64,000 nucleotides of DNA from Streptomyces bambusae (GTDB taxonomy: Bacteria > Actinomycetota > Actinomycetes > Streptomycetales > Streptomycetaceae), in contig NZ_WTFF01000002.1 of the NCBI RefSeq assembly GCF_019400985.1, forward strand, positions 1 to 64,000, given 5' to 3'. Under the pieces are notes generated by a model. The model searched no databases, was not told where the DNA came from, and was given only the letters and a program-made list of their open reading frames with translations. How positions within the stretch are numbered: the stretch's first letter is position 1; every line of letters starts with the position of its first letter. A program made the position numbers and the translations under genes. This document shows, one piece after another, positions 26,131-36,416 of the stretch.

Positions 26131-26224
26131 CGGGTTCTTCGGCGTAACGTGTGCCGCGCGACGCGGTGGGTCCATCATCTTGCCCGATTCACCGGACCAG
26201 CCGGCCGGGGCGGCGCGGAGTGCG

Positions 26225-27289
26225 ATGCACGAGGGGAGTTCGAGGGTCGTGAGCGGACGGCGGAACGGCAGGCCCACCCTGGAGGAGGTCGCGGCCCTGG
26301 CCGGCGTCGGCCGGGGCACGGTGTCGCGGGTGATCAACGGCTCACCGAGGGTGAGCGAGCAGGCCAGGGATGCGGTCGCCCGCGCCGTCGCCGAGCTGGG
26401 GTACGTGCCCAACCAGGCGGCCAGGGCCCTGGCCGGCAGCCGGACCGGCGCGGTGGCCCTCGTGATCCCGGAGACCGAGGCCAGGGTGTTCTCGGAGCCG
26501 TACTTCCTCGATCTGATCCGCGGGGTCAGCGCCGAACTCGCCGAGGCGGACAAACAGCTGCTGCTCACCCTCGTCCGCACCGAGGCGGAGCGGCAGCGCT
26601 TCGAGCACTACCTGGCCGCCCAGCGGGTCGACGGCGTGCTGCTGGCATCCGTCCACGGGGACGACCCGCTGCCCGACCGGATCGCGGAGCTGGGGCTGCC
26701 TGTCGTCATGAACGGCCGCCGCTCCGAGGCCGAACCCGTCGCCTACGTCGACTCCGACAACATCGGCGCCGGCCGGGCGGCCGTGGCCCACCTCGCGGGG
26801 CGGGGCCGGAGCCGGATCGCCACCATCAGCGGCCCGCTGGACATGTACGTGGCCCGCGCGCGGCTGGGCGGCTACCGCGCGGGACTCGCCGAGGCCGGCA
26901 TCGCGCCCGACGAGTCGCTGGTCGCTACCGCGGACTTCACCGAGGAGGGCGGCCGGCGGGCGATGCACGAGCTCCTGGAGCGCGCACCCGGCCTGGACGC
27001 GGTCTTCGCCGCCTCCGACGTGATGGCGGCCGGGGCGCGCGGGGTGCTGCGGGAGGCCGGCCGGCGGATCCCCGAGGACGTCGCCCTCGTAGGGGTGGAC
27101 GACTCCGCGGTGGCCCGTCTGATGGACCCGCCCCTGACGAGCGTGCGCCAGCCGATCGAGGAGATGGGCCGCACGATGACCCGGCTGCTGCTCCAGAAGG
27201 TCGCGGAGGATCCCGGAGCCGGCCCTGCGGCGGGCGAGGAGCAGCGGCGGGTCCTTCCCACGGAGCTGATCGTGCGGGATTCCTCCTGA
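26225..27289 (+). CDS. cebR: LacI-family cellulose-utilisation repressor CebR
   Basis: A 354-residue LacI regulator. Helix-turn-helix PTLEEVAALAGVGRGTVSRV with recognition residues GRGTVSRV, hinge VPNQAARALAGSRTGAVALV, effector domain with YVDSDNIGAGRAAVAHLAGR and ALVGVDDSAVARLMDPPLTS. CebR is the cellobiose/cellotriose-responsive repressor of cellulase and ceb genes and, in S. scabies, of thaxtomin genes. ATG 26225 has GGAG at a suitable distance; GTG 26249 is an alternative closer to the helix-turn-helix. It is divergent from cebEFG, as in other streptomycetes. Boxes of its class occur here at 22238, 25941, 26117, 29464, 29598 and 43893. Confidence 0.93.
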   Translation: MHEGSSRVVSGRRNGRPTLEEVAALAGVGRGTVSRVINGSPRVSEQARDAVARAVAELGYVPNQAARALAGSRTGAVALVIPETEARVFSEPYFLDLIRGVSAELAEADKQLLLTLVRTEAERQRFEHYLAAQRVDGVLLASVHGDDPLPDRIAELGLPVVMNGRRSEAEPVAYVDSDNIGAGRAAVAHLAGRGRSRIATISGPLDMYVARARLGGYRAGLAEAGIAPDESLVATADFTEEGGRRAMHELLERAPGLDAVFAASDVMAAGARGVLREAGRRIPEDVALVGVDDSAVARLMDPPLTSVRQPIEEMGRTMTRLLLQKVAEDPGAGPAAGEEQRRVLPTELIVRDSS

Positions 27290-27344
27290 GCGGGGAGCGG
27301 CCCGAGCCGACTCCGAGTGCTGCTGAGACCTGAGTGCGGTACGG

Positions 27345-27387
27345 CCCGGAGCCGTACGGAATCCAGACGGTTCCGTACGGCTCCGGG
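27345..27387. terminator. Bidirectional terminator between cebR and the GH6 gene
   Basis: A 17-bp perfect stem CCCGGAGCCGTACGGAA / TTCCGTACGGCTCCGGG with a 9-nt loop, midway between the convergent stops at 27289 and 27406. Confidence 0.88.
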
Positions 27388-27405
27388 TCCTTCACCGGCG
27401 GTGTG

Positions 27406-29142
27406 TCACAGTGCCGGGTAGGCGTTCTTCATGAGCTCCTGGAACTGGGCGGAGAACCACTGTCCGGCGAGCGGCGCGTCCGGGAGCGAGCCCGACATGC
27501 TGTTGCCGTTGCGTACGTTGCCCGTGTAGGTGGGGTCGCACATCCGGTCGAAACCCTTGCCCTCGTTGTTCGGGATCTCCTTGCTGGCCCCGTCCGACTC
27601 ACCCGGCGGCTTCATCCACACGTAGGCGTCGATGCCCGCGGCCGGGGCGGCCTGCGGCCGCTCGCCGAGGCCGGCACCGGCCTGGTTGCACCAGTTGCCG
27701 AGGTGGATGCGCCGGTCGTAGCGGCCGCCGTTGACGTACGTGTCCACGCTGGTCGGCGCGCCGGGCCCGGTGGGCCGGGCCGCGCCGCCCCAGCCGTTGC
27801 GGGAGGTGTCGATCAGCATGCCGATGTTCGCGTCGAAGCCCAGTGACACCAGCCTGGTCCGCATGGCCTGGGCGTACGACAACTCGTCCGTGTAGCGGTT
27901 CCAGTCGACCCACTTCGACTGGCGTACGGGGGTGCCGTTCACGGAGTCCTCGATCTTGAAGTGGTCCTCCTTGAGGGCGCTGTAGTTGGCCGTGTTCACG
28001 ATGAAGCCGTGCACGTTGGAGAGCGTGGAGCCCTCGGCCGTGGCCGCTTGCCTGAACATCTCCGCGGAGGCGCCGAAGTTGTCGTCCCAGCCGAGCCAGC
28101 CGTGGTGGCCCGCGTCGACGTAGTTGTAGACGTTGGCGATCGAACCCAGCTTGTTCAGGGCGTAGCCGACCCCCTTGACGTAGTTGCCGTTGGTCTTCAT
28201 CACATCGCAGTTGGCGGTGGCCGTCGGGCGCCCGGAGACGTTGGTGACCAGGTTCGGCAGCGAGTCGATCTCGACGGCCGTGACGATCCGCAGTCCCGCG
28301 TACTTGGGGTCGGCGAGGATCGCGGCGATCGGGTCGATGTACTGCGTCTTGTACTTGTCGATCTCGGTCGGGCCCAGTTCGCCGTTGGAGGCGAGCGCGG
28401 AGCAGTCCCGGCCGGGCAGGTTGTAGATCACCAGCTGGACGACGAGTTCGCCGCTGCCCTTCTGCGTCAGGGCCGCGTCCAGGTGGTCGCGCAGGCCCAT
28501 CGTGGTGCTCGTGCCGTTGACCAGGGCGATGCGGTCGAGCCAGATGCCGGTGGGCTGGTTGGACACCCTGCTGCCCCCCGGTTCGGCGGCGGCATGGGCG
28601 GACCACTCCGGGTTCACGTACACCTTGGCGCCGGCGTAGGGGTTGTCGGCCTTGCCGCCCGGCGCCGGAGGGGTGGTGGGCGGCGTCGTCGGGGGAGTGG
28701 TCGGGGGCGTGGTCGGGTCGGTGGCGCCGTTGCACGTGACGCCGTTGAGCTTGAACACCGTGGGGACGGAGTTCGTGCCGGTGTGCGAACCGTTGAAGCC
28801 GAAGGACGTCGAACCGCCCGTGGCCAGCGACCCGTTGTAGGACATGCTCTTCGCGGTCACCGCGGCCCCGGACTGGCTGATGGTGGCGTTCCAGCCCTGG
28901 GTGACCTGCTGGCCGTTCGCGTAGGACCACTCCAGGGTCCAGGAGGCGACCGGGTCACCGGTGTTGGTGACGATCACGTTCGCACCGAACCCGGTGTTCC
29001 ACTGGTTGGTGATCTGGTACTCGACCTTGCAGCCCGCGGCGGCGGCGCCGGCGGACGTACCGAAGACGGTGGCGGTGGCGCCGGCGGCCGTGACGAGACT
29101 CAGGGCTGCCAATAACGCGGTGCGGGGGATGCTGCGGCTCAT
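27406..29142 (-). CDS. Secreted GH6 cellobiohydrolase with N-terminal CBM2
   Basis: A 578-residue secreted exocellulase, acting from the non-reducing end of cellulose by family precedent. Signal peptide (residues 1-35, cleavage near AGAAAA-GC). CBM2 at about 36-140 (CKVEYQITNQWNTGFGANVI, SYNGSLATGGSTSFGFNGSH), then a (TTPP)n linker and the GH6 domain. The catalytic acid lies in YNLPGRDCSALASNGEL, and VEIDSLPNLVTN is the exo-type variant of the EPDS motif. GQW-type substrate residues are in WMKPPGESDGASKE and HLGNWCNQAGAGLG. The ATG at 29142 starts the signal peptide; the much longer open frame upstream is chance. Divergent from the reducing-end GH48 enzyme. Confidence 0.93.
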   Translation of the reverse strand: MSRSIPRTALLAALSLVTAAGATATVFGTSAGAAAAGCKVEYQITNQWNTGFGANVIVTNTGDPVASWTLEWSYANGQQVTQGWNATISQSGAAVTAKSMSYNGSLATGGSTSFGFNGSHTGTNSVPTVFKLNGVTCNGATDPTTPPTTPPTTPPTTPPAPGGKADNPYAGAKVYVNPEWSAHAAAEPGGSRVSNQPTGIWLDRIALVNGTSTTMGLRDHLDAALTQKGSGELVVQLVIYNLPGRDCSALASNGELGPTEIDKYKTQYIDPIAAILADPKYAGLRIVTAVEIDSLPNLVTNVSGRPTATANCDVMKTNGNYVKGVGYALNKLGSIANVYNYVDAGHHGWLGWDDNFGASAEMFRQAATAEGSTLSNVHGFIVNTANYSALKEDHFKIEDSVNGTPVRQSKWVDWNRYTDELSYAQAMRTRLVSLGFDANIGMLIDTSRNGWGGAARPTGPGAPTSVDTYVNGGRYDRRIHLGNWCNQAGAGLGERPQAAPAAGIDAYVWMKPPGESDGASKEIPNNEGKGFDRMCDPTYTGNVRNGNSMSGSLPDAPLAGQWFSAQFQELMKNAYPAL

Positions 29143-29463
29143 GTCGTGGGATGCCTCTCGGTCGAGGGTGCGCGGCGGTCGCGCAACCCGGTGCCCAATG
29201 CGATGAGTGCCGTTGTGCCGGGCGGGGGAACCGGTGAGCCGGCTCGGGCCGTTGCGGCCGGACCGGGGACCGGAGGGAGGCTGCGGGTCCCGGTCGTATG
29301 CAGGGCCTCCACCCTGTGCATGTCGGCGGCCTCGGGGCTGATGCCGGCAGGGACCGCCGCCCCGCACGTCGGCGCTGCGCTGCCGAGCAGCACCGACAAG
29401 TGCGGCGACGGGAACGAGCGGGTCCTTGCAGCAGCAGTTGCGCCCGCACGGCGCGCCGACTGA
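29143..29463 (-). other. Long untranslated leader between the GH6 start and its operator
   Basis: The stretch holds no convincing gene. If the promoter lies just upstream of the degenerate box at 29464, the GH6 mRNA would carry a leader of about 320 nt, which is long for Streptomyces. I see no riboswitch motif in it. Confidence 0.35.
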
Positions 29464-29477
29464 TGGAACCGCTCCCA
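29464..29477. promoter_or_regulatory. Degenerate CebR-like box on the GH6 side
   Basis: TGGAACCGCTCCCA differs from TGGGAGCGCTCCCA at two positions. Upstream on the minus strand TTGGCA (about 29508-29513) could be a -35. Confidence 0.6.
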
Positions 29478-29569
29478 CTGGTTGGGGCCAGACCGTAGCG
29501 CCAACTCGTGCCAAGGGAAAGAGGGGTTGAGTAAATTCCTCGCGGATTGCCCCCGGCTCTTCACGCGTC

Positions 29570-29611
29570 TTGACGCCGTCACGCCACCTCTGCACAGTGG
29601 GAGCGCTCCCA
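29570..29611 (+). promoter_or_regulatory. GH48 promoter with CebR operator
   Basis: TTGACG (29570-29575), 17 nt, CACAGT (29593-29598), then a perfect TGGGAGCGCTCCCA (29598-29611) overlapping the transcription start. It lies 69 nt before the GH48 start codon. Confidence 0.85.
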
Positions 29612-29679
29612 CTGGTCGGAGCTCGTGCGCAGTCGTTCTTCCGTCCCCGTCTCCCAGAGCCGCGAGGAGAACCATCCGC

Positions 29680-32604
29680 ATGTCGGCACATCCCCCACCC
29701 GGACCGCACGTCCGACGCAGGCTGCTGAACGCATCGGCCGTGGCCGTCTCGCTGTCCCTCCCCCTCGGTCTCCCGGCCGTCGGCGCCACCACCGCCGCGG
29801 CCGCGGCCGTGCAGTGCAGCGTCGACCACAAGACCAACGACTGGGGCTCGGGCTTCACCGCCGAGCTCACCCTCACCAACCGGTCCGCGACCGCACTCGA
29901 CGGCTGGACCCTGACCTACGACCACTCCGGCGACCAGCAGCTGACCAACGGCTGGAACGGCACCTGGACCCAGTCCGGCAAGAGCGTCCGCGTCGTGGCC
30001 CCGGACTGGAACAAGACCGTCGCCGCCGGCGCGGCCGTCACCACCGGCGCCCAGTTCTCGTACAGCGGGACCAACGCCGCCCCCACCTCTTTCGCCGTCA
30101 ACGGCACCCCGTGCACCGGAGCCCACCAGCCCCCGATCGCCGTCCTGACCAGCCCCACCGCAGGCGCCGTCTACACGGCGGGCACCCCCGTCCCGCTCGC
30201 CGCCACCGCCGCGGCGGCCGACGGAGCCACCGTCGCCAAGGTCGAGTTCTACAGCGACACCACGCTCCTGGGCACGGACACCACGGCGCCCTTCACCCTG
30301 GATGCCGCCGGCCTCGCCGCCGGCTCCCACTCCCTCTACGCCAAGGCCTACGACAGCCTCGGCGCCTCCGCCGAATCGGCCCCCGTCGGCATCACCGTCG
30401 CCGCCGGCCCCGCGCTCGTCGCCGCCCCCGCACAGCTCTCCGTACGCCGGGGGGAGACCGGTACCTTCGACCTGAAGCTGTCCAAGCAGCCGACCGCGAA
30501 CGTCACGGTGGGCGTGGCCCGCACTTCGGGCAACACCGACCTCACCGCGACGCCCGCCTCGCTCACCTTCACCCCGGCGAACTGGAACACCGCCCAGAAG
30601 GTGACGGTCACCGCCGGGTCCACCGGCAGCGGCTCCGCCGTCTTCACCGCGACCGCCCCGGGCCACGCGAGGGCCGAGGTGACGGTCACCGAGCTGGCCG
30701 CCGACTCGACGTACGACGCCCGCTTCCTCGACCTCCACGGGAAGATCACCAACCCGGCGAACGGCTACTTCTCGCCCGAGGGCATCCCGTACCACTCCGT
30801 CGAGACGCTGATCGTGGAAGCCCCGGACCACGGGCACGAGACGACCTCGGAGGCGTACAGCTACCTGATCTGGCTGCAGGCCATGTACGGGAAGATCACC
30901 GGGGACTGGACCAAGTTCAACGGCGCGTGGGAGACCATGGAGCAGTTCATGATCCCCACCCATGCCGACCAGCCGACGACCGGCTCGTACAACGCCTCCA
31001 AGCCCGCCACCTACGCCCCCGAGCACGACCTTCCCTCGCAGTACCCGGCCAGGCTCGACGGGGGAGTCGCCGCCGGTGCGGACCCGATCGCCGGCGAGCT
31101 GAAGAGCGCGTACGGCACGGACGACATCTACGGCATGCACTGGCTCCAGGACGTCGACAACGTCTACGGCTACGGCAACGAGCCCGGAAAGTGCTCCGCC
31201 GGACCGACCGCGACCGGACCTTCGTACATCAACACCTTCCAGCGCGGGCCCCAGGAATCGGTCTGGGAGACCGTTCCGCACCCCACCTGCGACAACTTCA
31301 CCTACGGCGGCAGGAACGGCTACCTCGACCTCTTCACAGGGGACTCCTCCTACGCCAAGCAGTGGAGGTTCACCAACGCCCCGGACGCCGACGCGCGTGC
31401 CATCCAGGCCGCCTACTGGGCCGACGTCTGGGCCAAGGAGCAGGGCAAGGGGACCGAGGTCACCGCGACCGTCTCCAAGGCGGCCAGGATGGGCGACTAC
31501 CTGCGGTACTCCATGTTCGACAAGTACTTCAAGAAGGCCGGCAACTGTGTCGGCCCGACCGTCTGCCCCGCCGGCACCGGCAAGGACAGCGCGCACTACC
31601 TGATGTCCTGGTACTACGCCTGGGGCGGCGCCGCCGATACCTCGGCCGGCTGGTCCTGGCGGATCGGCTCCAGCCACGCGCACAGCGGTTACCAGAACCC
31701 CCTCGCCGCCTACGCGCTCAGCGAGTACGCCCCGCTGAAGCCCAAGTCGCCGACCGGCGCCGCGGACTGGGCGACCAGCCTCGACCGGCAGCTGGAGTTC
31801 TACCGGTGGCTCCAGTCCGACGAGGGCGCCATCGCGGGCGGCGCCACCAACAGCTGGCAGGGACGCTACGCACAGCCCCCGGCCGGCACCCCCACCTTCC
31901 ACGGCCTCTTCTACGACGAGAAGCCGGTCTACCACGACCCGCCGTCCAACCAGTGGTTCGGCTTCCAGGCCTGGTCCATGGAGCGGGTCGCCGAGCTTTA
32001 CCAGCAGACGGGTGACGCCGGGGCCAAGACGCTGCTCGACAAGTGGGTCGGCTGGGCCCTGTCGAAGACGACGATCAACCCCGACGGCACGTACCGCATC
32101 CCCTCCACCCTCACGTGGTCCGGTGCCCCCGACACCTGGAACCCGTCGGCTCCTGGCGCCAACACGGGCCTGCACGTCACCGTCGCCGACTACACCGACG
32201 ACGTGGGCGTGGCCGCCGCCTACGCCAAGACCCTGACCTACTACGCCGCGAAGTCCGGCAACGCCGAGGCCAAGCGGGTCGCCAAGGCCCTCCTCGACGG
32301 CATGTGGGCCCACCACCGGGACCCGCTGGGCGTCAGCGTCCAGGAGACGCGGACCGACTACAACCGGTTCGACGACCCGGTGTACGTGCCCGGCGCGTGG
32401 ACCGGCAGGATGCCGAACGGCGACACGGTGAACTCCTCGTCCACCTTCGCCTCGATCCGTGGCTTCTACGAGGACGACCCGGCCTGGCCGAAGGTCGAGG
32501 CCTACCTCGCGGGCGGCGCCGCGCCCGTCTTCTCGTACCACCGGTTCTGGGCCCAGGCGGACATCGCCCTGGCCATGGGCTCGTACGCGGAGCTGCTGGA
32601 GTAA
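29680..32604 (+). CDS. Secreted GH48 reducing-end cellobiohydrolase with CBM2
   Basis: A 974-residue secreted processive cellulase. Signal peptide to about residue 42, then CBM2 ([20 protein letters not shown] ... [20 protein letters not shown]), an Ig-like domain ([20 protein letters not shown]), and a second beta domain (about 247-345) with [20 protein letters not shown] and [15 protein letters not shown]. The GH48 catalytic domain fills the remaining 625 residues: [39 protein letters not shown] with the general-acid Glu, [16 protein letters not shown], and [18 protein letters not shown] 29680 has GAGGAGA. GH48 with GH6 gives complementary ends of attack, and the two genes share a divergent regulatory region. 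Confidence 0.95.
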   Translation: MSAHPPPGPHVRRRLLNASAVAVSLSLPLGLPAVGATTAAAAAVQCSVDHKTNDWGSGFTAELTLTNRSATALDGWTLTYDHSGDQQLTNGWNGTWTQSGKSVRVVAPDWNKTVAAGAAVTTGAQFSYSGTNAAPTSFAVNGTPCTGAHQPPIAVLTSPTAGAVYTAGTPVPLAATAAAADGATVAKVEFYSDTTLLGTDTTAPFTLDAAGLAAGSHSLYAKAYDSLGASAESAPVGITVAAGPALVAAPAQLSVRRGETGTFDLKLSKQPTANVTVGVARTSGNTDLTATPASLTFTPANWNTAQKVTVTAGSTGSGSAVFTATAPGHARAEVTVTELAADSTYDARFLDLHGKITNPANGYFSPEGIPYHSVETLIVEAPDHGHETTSEAYSYLIWLQAMYGKITGDWTKFNGAWETMEQFMIPTHADQPTTGSYNASKPATYAPEHDLPSQYPARLDGGVAAGADPIAGELKSAYGTDDIYGMHWLQDVDNVYGYGNEPGKCSAGPTATGPSYINTFQRGPQESVWETVPHPTCDNFTYGGRNGYLDLFTGDSSYAKQWRFTNAPDADARAIQAAYWADVWAKEQGKGTEVTATVSKAARMGDYLRYSMFDKYFKKAGNCVGPTVCPAGTGKDSAHYLMSWYYAWGGAADTSAGWSWRIGSSHAHSGYQNPLAAYALSEYAPLKPKSPTGAADWATSLDRQLEFYRWLQSDEGAIAGGATNSWQGRYAQPPAGTPTFHGLFYDEKPVYHDPPSNQWFGFQAWSMERVAELYQQTGDAGAKTLLDKWVGWALSKTTINPDGTYRIPSTLTWSGAPDTWNPSAPGANTGLHVTVADYTDDVGVAAAYAKTLTYYAAKSGNAEAKRVAKALLDGMWAHHRDPLGVSVQETRTDYNRFDDPVYVPGAWTGRMPNGDTVNSSSTFASIRGFYEDDPAWPKVEAYLAGGAAPVFSYHRFWAQADIALAMGSYAELLE

Positions 32605-32641
32605 CAGCCCGCCCCGCCCGGAGAACAGCTCCGCGTACGAC

Positions 32642-32676
32642 GAGGCCGGGCAGTCCGCGAGGACCTGCCCGGCCTC
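32642..32676. terminator. Bidirectional terminator between GH48 and araA
   Basis: GAGGCCGGGCAG / CTGCCCGGCCTC, a 12-bp perfect stem with an 11-nt loop, between convergent stops at 32604 and 32685. Confidence 0.85.
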
Positions 32677-32684
32677 CGAGCGCT

Positions 32685-34196
32685 TCAGAGTCCCAGCGCC
32701 AGCCGGTAGTACGCCTGGCTCCAACGGAGATCGCGCCGGAACTGCTTCGGGGTGGTGGTCTCGTCGATGAGGGTGAGTTCCAGGCGGAGCATCTCCGCCA
32801 GGTCGTCGAGGTGGTCGGAGGTGAGGGCGGTGCTGAGGACGGTGTGGTGCGGTCCTCCGGCCGTCAGCCAGGATTCGGTGGAGGTCCGCAGGTCGGGGCG
32901 GGGCCGCCAGACGGCGCGGGCGACGGGCAGGGCGGGCAGCGGGTGGGGGGGTGCCACCACGTCGATGTCGTTGGCGACCAGGCGGAAGCGGTCGCCGAGG
33001 TCGGCGAGGCCCACCACCACGGCCGGACCGGGGGCGGCGTCGAACACCAGGCGCACCGGGTCCTCCCGCCCGCCGATGCCGAGGGGATGGATCTCGCAGC
33101 TGGGCCTGGCGGCCGCGATGGTGGGACAGACTTCGAGCATGTGCGCGCCGAGGATGAGCTCGTTGCCGGGTGTCAGGTCGTAGGTGTAGTCCTCCATGAA
33201 GGAGGTGCCGCCCGGGAGGCCGGCGGCGGCGACCTTGAGGGCCCGCAGCAGGACGGCGGTCTTCCAGTCGCCCTCTCCTCCGAAGCCGTATCCCTGGGCC
33301 ATGAGCCGCTGGACCGCGATGCCGGGCAGCTGGCGCAGTCCGCCCAGGTCCTCGAAGTTGGTGGTGAAGGCCCCGAAGCCGCCCGCTTCGAGGAAGGTGC
33401 GCAGGCCGGCTTCGATGCGGGCCGCGTAACGCAGCGCGTCGTGCCGGTCGCCTCCCGGCCGCAGTTCCGGCGCCAGCCGGTACAGGTCCCCGTACTCCTT
33501 GACGAGGGACGTCACCTCGGTCTCGTCCGCGCCGTCGACGACCTCCACCAGGTCGTTGACGCCGTAGGTGTTGACGGAGACGCCGAAGCGCAGCTGGGCC
33601 TCGACCTTGTCGCCCTCGGTGACGGCCACGTCGCGCATGTTGTCGCCGAAGCGGGCGACCCTGAGGGTGGCCAGTTCGGATCGTGCGGCGGCCGCCCGCG
33701 CCCAGGTCGCGACGCGTGCGGTCGTCGCCGGGTCGGTGACGTGGCCGGCCACGGTCTTGCGGCGTACGCCGAGACGGGCCTGGACGTGCCCGAACTCGCG
33801 GTCTCCGTGGGCGGCTTGGTTGAGGTTCATGAAATCCATGTCGATGGTGTCCCAGGGCAGGGCCACGTTCGACTGGGTGTGGAGATGCAACAAGGGCTTG
33901 CGCAGCGCGTCCAGGCCGGCGATCCACATCTTGGCCGGCGAGAAGGTGTGCATCCAGGCGATGAGCCCGATGCACCGGTCGTCGCCGTTGGCGTCGAGGC
34001 AGATCCGGCGGATGGCGTCGGCGTCCGTCAGTACCGGCTTCCACGCCACGCGCGCGGGAATGCCGGAAGCGTCGGCCAGGGCGGTGGCGATCTGCCGTGA
34101 CTGTTCGGCGACCTGCTGCAGCGTCTCCTCCCCGTACAGGCCCTGGCTGCCGGTGAGGAACCAGATCTCCTGGGCGGGGGACGTTCGGCTGGGCAC
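32685..34196 (-). CDS. araA: L-arabinose isomerase
   Basis: A 503-residue enzyme converting L-arabinose to L-ribulose with Mn2+. N-terminal [60 protein letters not shown] and [15 protein letters not shown] are diagnostic. Metal-binding Glu/His residues lie in [35 protein letters not shown] and GGPHHTVLS. Normal length and ATG start. It is 81 nt downstream of araB on the same strand, so the order is araB-araA, with araD separate at 42753. Confidence 0.96.
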   Translation of the reverse strand: MPSRTSPAQEIWFLTGSQGLYGEETLQQVAEQSRQIATALADASGIPARVAWKPVLTDADAIRRICLDANGDDRCIGLIAWMHTFSPAKMWIAGLDALRKPLLHLHTQSNVALPWDTIDMDFMNLNQAAHGDREFGHVQARLGVRRKTVAGHVTDPATTARVATWARAAAARSELATLRVARFGDNMRDVAVTEGDKVEAQLRFGVSVNTYGVNDLVEVVDGADETEVTSLVKEYGDLYRLAPELRPGGDRHDALRYAARIEAGLRTFLEAGGFGAFTTNFEDLGGLRQLPGIAVQRLMAQGYGFGGEGDWKTAVLLRALKVAAAGLPGGTSFMEDYTYDLTPGNELILGAHMLEVCPTIAAARPSCEIHPLGIGGREDPVRLVFDAAPGPAVVVGLADLGDRFRLVANDIDVVAPPHPLPALPVARAVWRPRPDLRTSTESWLTAGGPHHTVLSTALTSDHLDDLAEMLRLELTLIDETTTPKQFRRDLRWSQAYYRLALGL

Positions 34197-34277
34197 ATGG
34201 ACTCCTGTAGGTGACGTCCCCCAACGGTGGTGAGGGCGGCGGGCTGGTGGGGAAACGGGGACGAAAGCGGGGCGGGG

Positions 34278-35972
34278 TCAGCCCGCGTGGTGGGCCGTGT
34301 CGCGGATGTTCCTCAGGCGGTGCAGCAGGCCGCCGGTCCCGAAGTGGTCGTGCAGGAGCCGGTACTCGGCGAAGAGGGCGTCGTAGGCGTCGGCCCGGGA
34401 GGCGTCGGGTGCGTAGACGGCAGGCCGTCGGCGGCCCATGGCGGCGGTGGCCGTGCGCACGTCGGTGTGCGCGCCGGCAGCTACGGCGGCGTGGATGGCC
34501 GACCCGAGGGCGGGGCCCTGGTCGGACGCGGCGAGGGAGACGGGGCGGCGCAGCACGTCGGAGTAGATCTGCATCAGCAGTTCGTTCTTGGCCAGTCCGC
34601 CGGCGACGATGAACTCGTGCACCGGTATGCCGCCCGCCTCCAAGGCCTCCACGACGATACGGGTGCCGAACGCGGTGGCTTCGAGCAGCGCACGGTAGAC
34701 GTCCTCGGGGCGTGTCGCGAGGGTGAGCCCCACGACGACTCCGGAGAGGTGGTGGTCGACGAGGACGGAACGGTTGCCGTTCAGCCAGTCGAGGGCGACC
34801 AGTCCGTGGCCGCCGACCGGCTGCAGGGCGGCTTTCCGGGTCAGCAGGGTGTGCAGGTCCTCGCCGCGGCCGGCGGCCTCGGCCAGGTAGTCCGAGGGCA
34901 CGCCTTGGTCCAGCACCCAGGCGAAGAGGTCGCCGACCGCGCTCTGGCCGGCCTCGTAGCCGTAGGTTCCCTCGACGATCCCGCCGTGGACGACACCGCA
35001 GATGCCGGGGACATCGGCGAGGACGGGAGCGTTCACGACGTGGCAGGTGGAGGTGCCCATGATGGCGAGCAGTTGACCGTCCTCGACGGCCTGGGCCGCC
35101 GCTGCGGTGACATGGGCGTCGACGTTGCCCGCGGCCACGGCGATGCCGGGGCGCAGCCCCGTCCAAGCTGCCGCCCCGGTACTGAGCGAGCCCACGCGTG
35201 AGCCCAGCGCGGACAGGGGGAATTCGAGGCGGGTGCGGGCGAAGTCGGCGAACCGGGGGTTCAGCGCGGCCAGGTACTCCTCGCTCGGATAGGCGCCGTC
35301 CTGGTGGATGCCCTTGTATCCGGCGGTGCAGGCGTTGCGGGACTCGGTTCCGGTGAGCTGCCAGACGATCCAGTCGGCGGCCTCGATCCACCGCGCGCAG
35401 GTTTCGTAGACGAGCGGATCCTCCTCCAGGACCTGGAGGGCCTTCGCGAACTGCCACTCCGCGGAGATCCGGCCGCCGTAGCGGGTGATCCATTTTTCCC
35501 CGCGGGCGTGGGCGAGTTCGTTGATGCGGTCGGCCTGTGGCTGGGCCGCGTGGTGCTTCCACAGTTTGGGCCACGCGTGCGGCCGTCCGGCGAGCTCGGT
35601 CTCGGAGAGAGGAGTCCCGTCGGCCAGCGTGGGCAGGACGGTGCAGGCGGTGAAGTCGGTGGCGATACCGATCACCGTGGCAGGATCGACCCCGGCCGCC
35701 GCCACGGCCTCCGGGACGGCGTGACACAGTACGTCCCGCCAGTCCTGGGGGTGTTGCAGGGCCCAGTCCGGAGGCAGTTGCGCACCGCCGTGCGGCAGGT
35801 GCCGGTCGATGACGCCGTGCCGGTAGGCGTGGACCGCCGCGGCCAGCTCCTGCCCGTCGCGGACCCGCACCACCACGGCGCGGCCCGACAGCGTGCCGAA
35901 GTCGACGCCGACCGTGTACTGCTCCGATTCCTCGGAATGCGGGGTGGGCGCGAGGGGATGAGGTGACGTCAA
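34278..35972 (-). CDS. araB: L-ribulokinase
   Basis: A 564-residue FGGY-family kinase phosphorylating L-ribulose. YTVGVDFGTLSGRAVVVRV at the N-terminus; ATVIGIATDFTACTVLPTL; NACTAGYKGIHQDGAYPSEE; GNVDAHVTAAAAQAVEDGQL; LAIMGTSTCHVVNAPV; and the C-terminal VAGGLAKNELLMQIYSDVLR. Intact over its full length, unlike the araB relic at 12289. It is divergent from the ytfQ-like importer; a LacI-type palindrome lies 115 nt upstream of the start. Confidence 0.96.
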   Translation of the reverse strand: MTSPHPLAPTPHSEESEQYTVGVDFGTLSGRAVVVRVRDGQELAAAVHAYRHGVIDRHLPHGGAQLPPDWALQHPQDWRDVLCHAVPEAVAAAGVDPATVIGIATDFTACTVLPTLADGTPLSETELAGRPHAWPKLWKHHAAQPQADRINELAHARGEKWITRYGGRISAEWQFAKALQVLEEDPLVYETCARWIEAADWIVWQLTGTESRNACTAGYKGIHQDGAYPSEEYLAALNPRFADFARTRLEFPLSALGSRVGSLSTGAAAWTGLRPGIAVAAGNVDAHVTAAAAQAVEDGQLLAIMGTSTCHVVNAPVLADVPGICGVVHGGIVEGTYGYEAGQSAVGDLFAWVLDQGVPSDYLAEAAGRGEDLHTLLTRKAALQPVGGHGLVALDWLNGNRSVLVDHHLSGVVVGLTLATRPEDVYRALLEATAFGTRIVVEALEAGGIPVHEFIVAGGLAKNELLMQIYSDVLRRPVSLAASDQGPALGSAIHAAVAAGAHTDVRTATAAMGRRRPAVYAPDASRADAYDALFAEYRLLHDHFGTGGLLHRLRNIRDTAHHAG

Positions 35973-36086
35973 CAGAGTGCCTTTCGAAGGAGCCGTGGGG
36001 GCGGCAGGCGGCCGGCGGCCCGGCAGGCGGCCGGCAGGCGGAGTTGCCGCCCGCGATCCTGACGGTCGGTCGGGTGGTCCACCGCA

Positions 36087-36103
36087 GTGTGAGCGCTAAC
36101 AAT
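36087..36103 (-). promoter_or_regulatory. LacI/AraR-type operator in the araB promoter
   Basis: GTGTGAGCGCTAACAAT; on the minus strand TTGCGT-N18-CACACT flanks and overlaps the palindrome, the same geometry as at ytfQ and araD. Confidence 0.8.
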
Positions 36104-36199
36104 GTCGATACGCAAGAGGTTTGAGCGGGTCATGTGCGAGCCCCATCGGTGCGGCGGCCTTCACGGTGCAGTAACGGACAGGTAACGCAAGCAAGGGGG

Positions 36200-36229
36200 T
36201 TGAGAACGTGGCTTGTTAGCGCTCACAAT
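36200..36229 (+). promoter_or_regulatory. Promoter/operator of the ytfQRT-yjfF-like operon
   Basis: TTGAGA (36200-36205), 18-nt spacer, CACAAT (36224-36229); the palindrome TTGTTAGCGCTCACAA occupies 36213-36228 across the -10. It matches the araD promoter (42643-42672) almost base for base. Confidence 0.8.
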
Positions 36230-36416
36230 GCGACAGCGCCGCCTTCTTGACTTGATCTCCGACTGCCGACTTCCGACCCCGACGCCGGCCGACGCCGGCC
36301 GCGACGCCGGCCGCCCCGGCCGTCGAGCATCGGCACCACTCCTGGGGCTCCTGGCGGGCAAGGCCCGGCCCCGACCGTGCGGCGCCTCTTCCGTGCACCC
36401 TGAAAGGACACTCGAC

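Noticed and set aside
27406-36102. An uninterrupted minus-strand frame of about 2,900 codons spanning several genes
   Set aside because: It only reflects high third-position GC: its first 578 codons from the true ATG (29142) are the GH6 enzyme, and the rest is antisense or out of frame to GH48, araA and araB, with Arg/Pro/Gly-rich nonsense composition.
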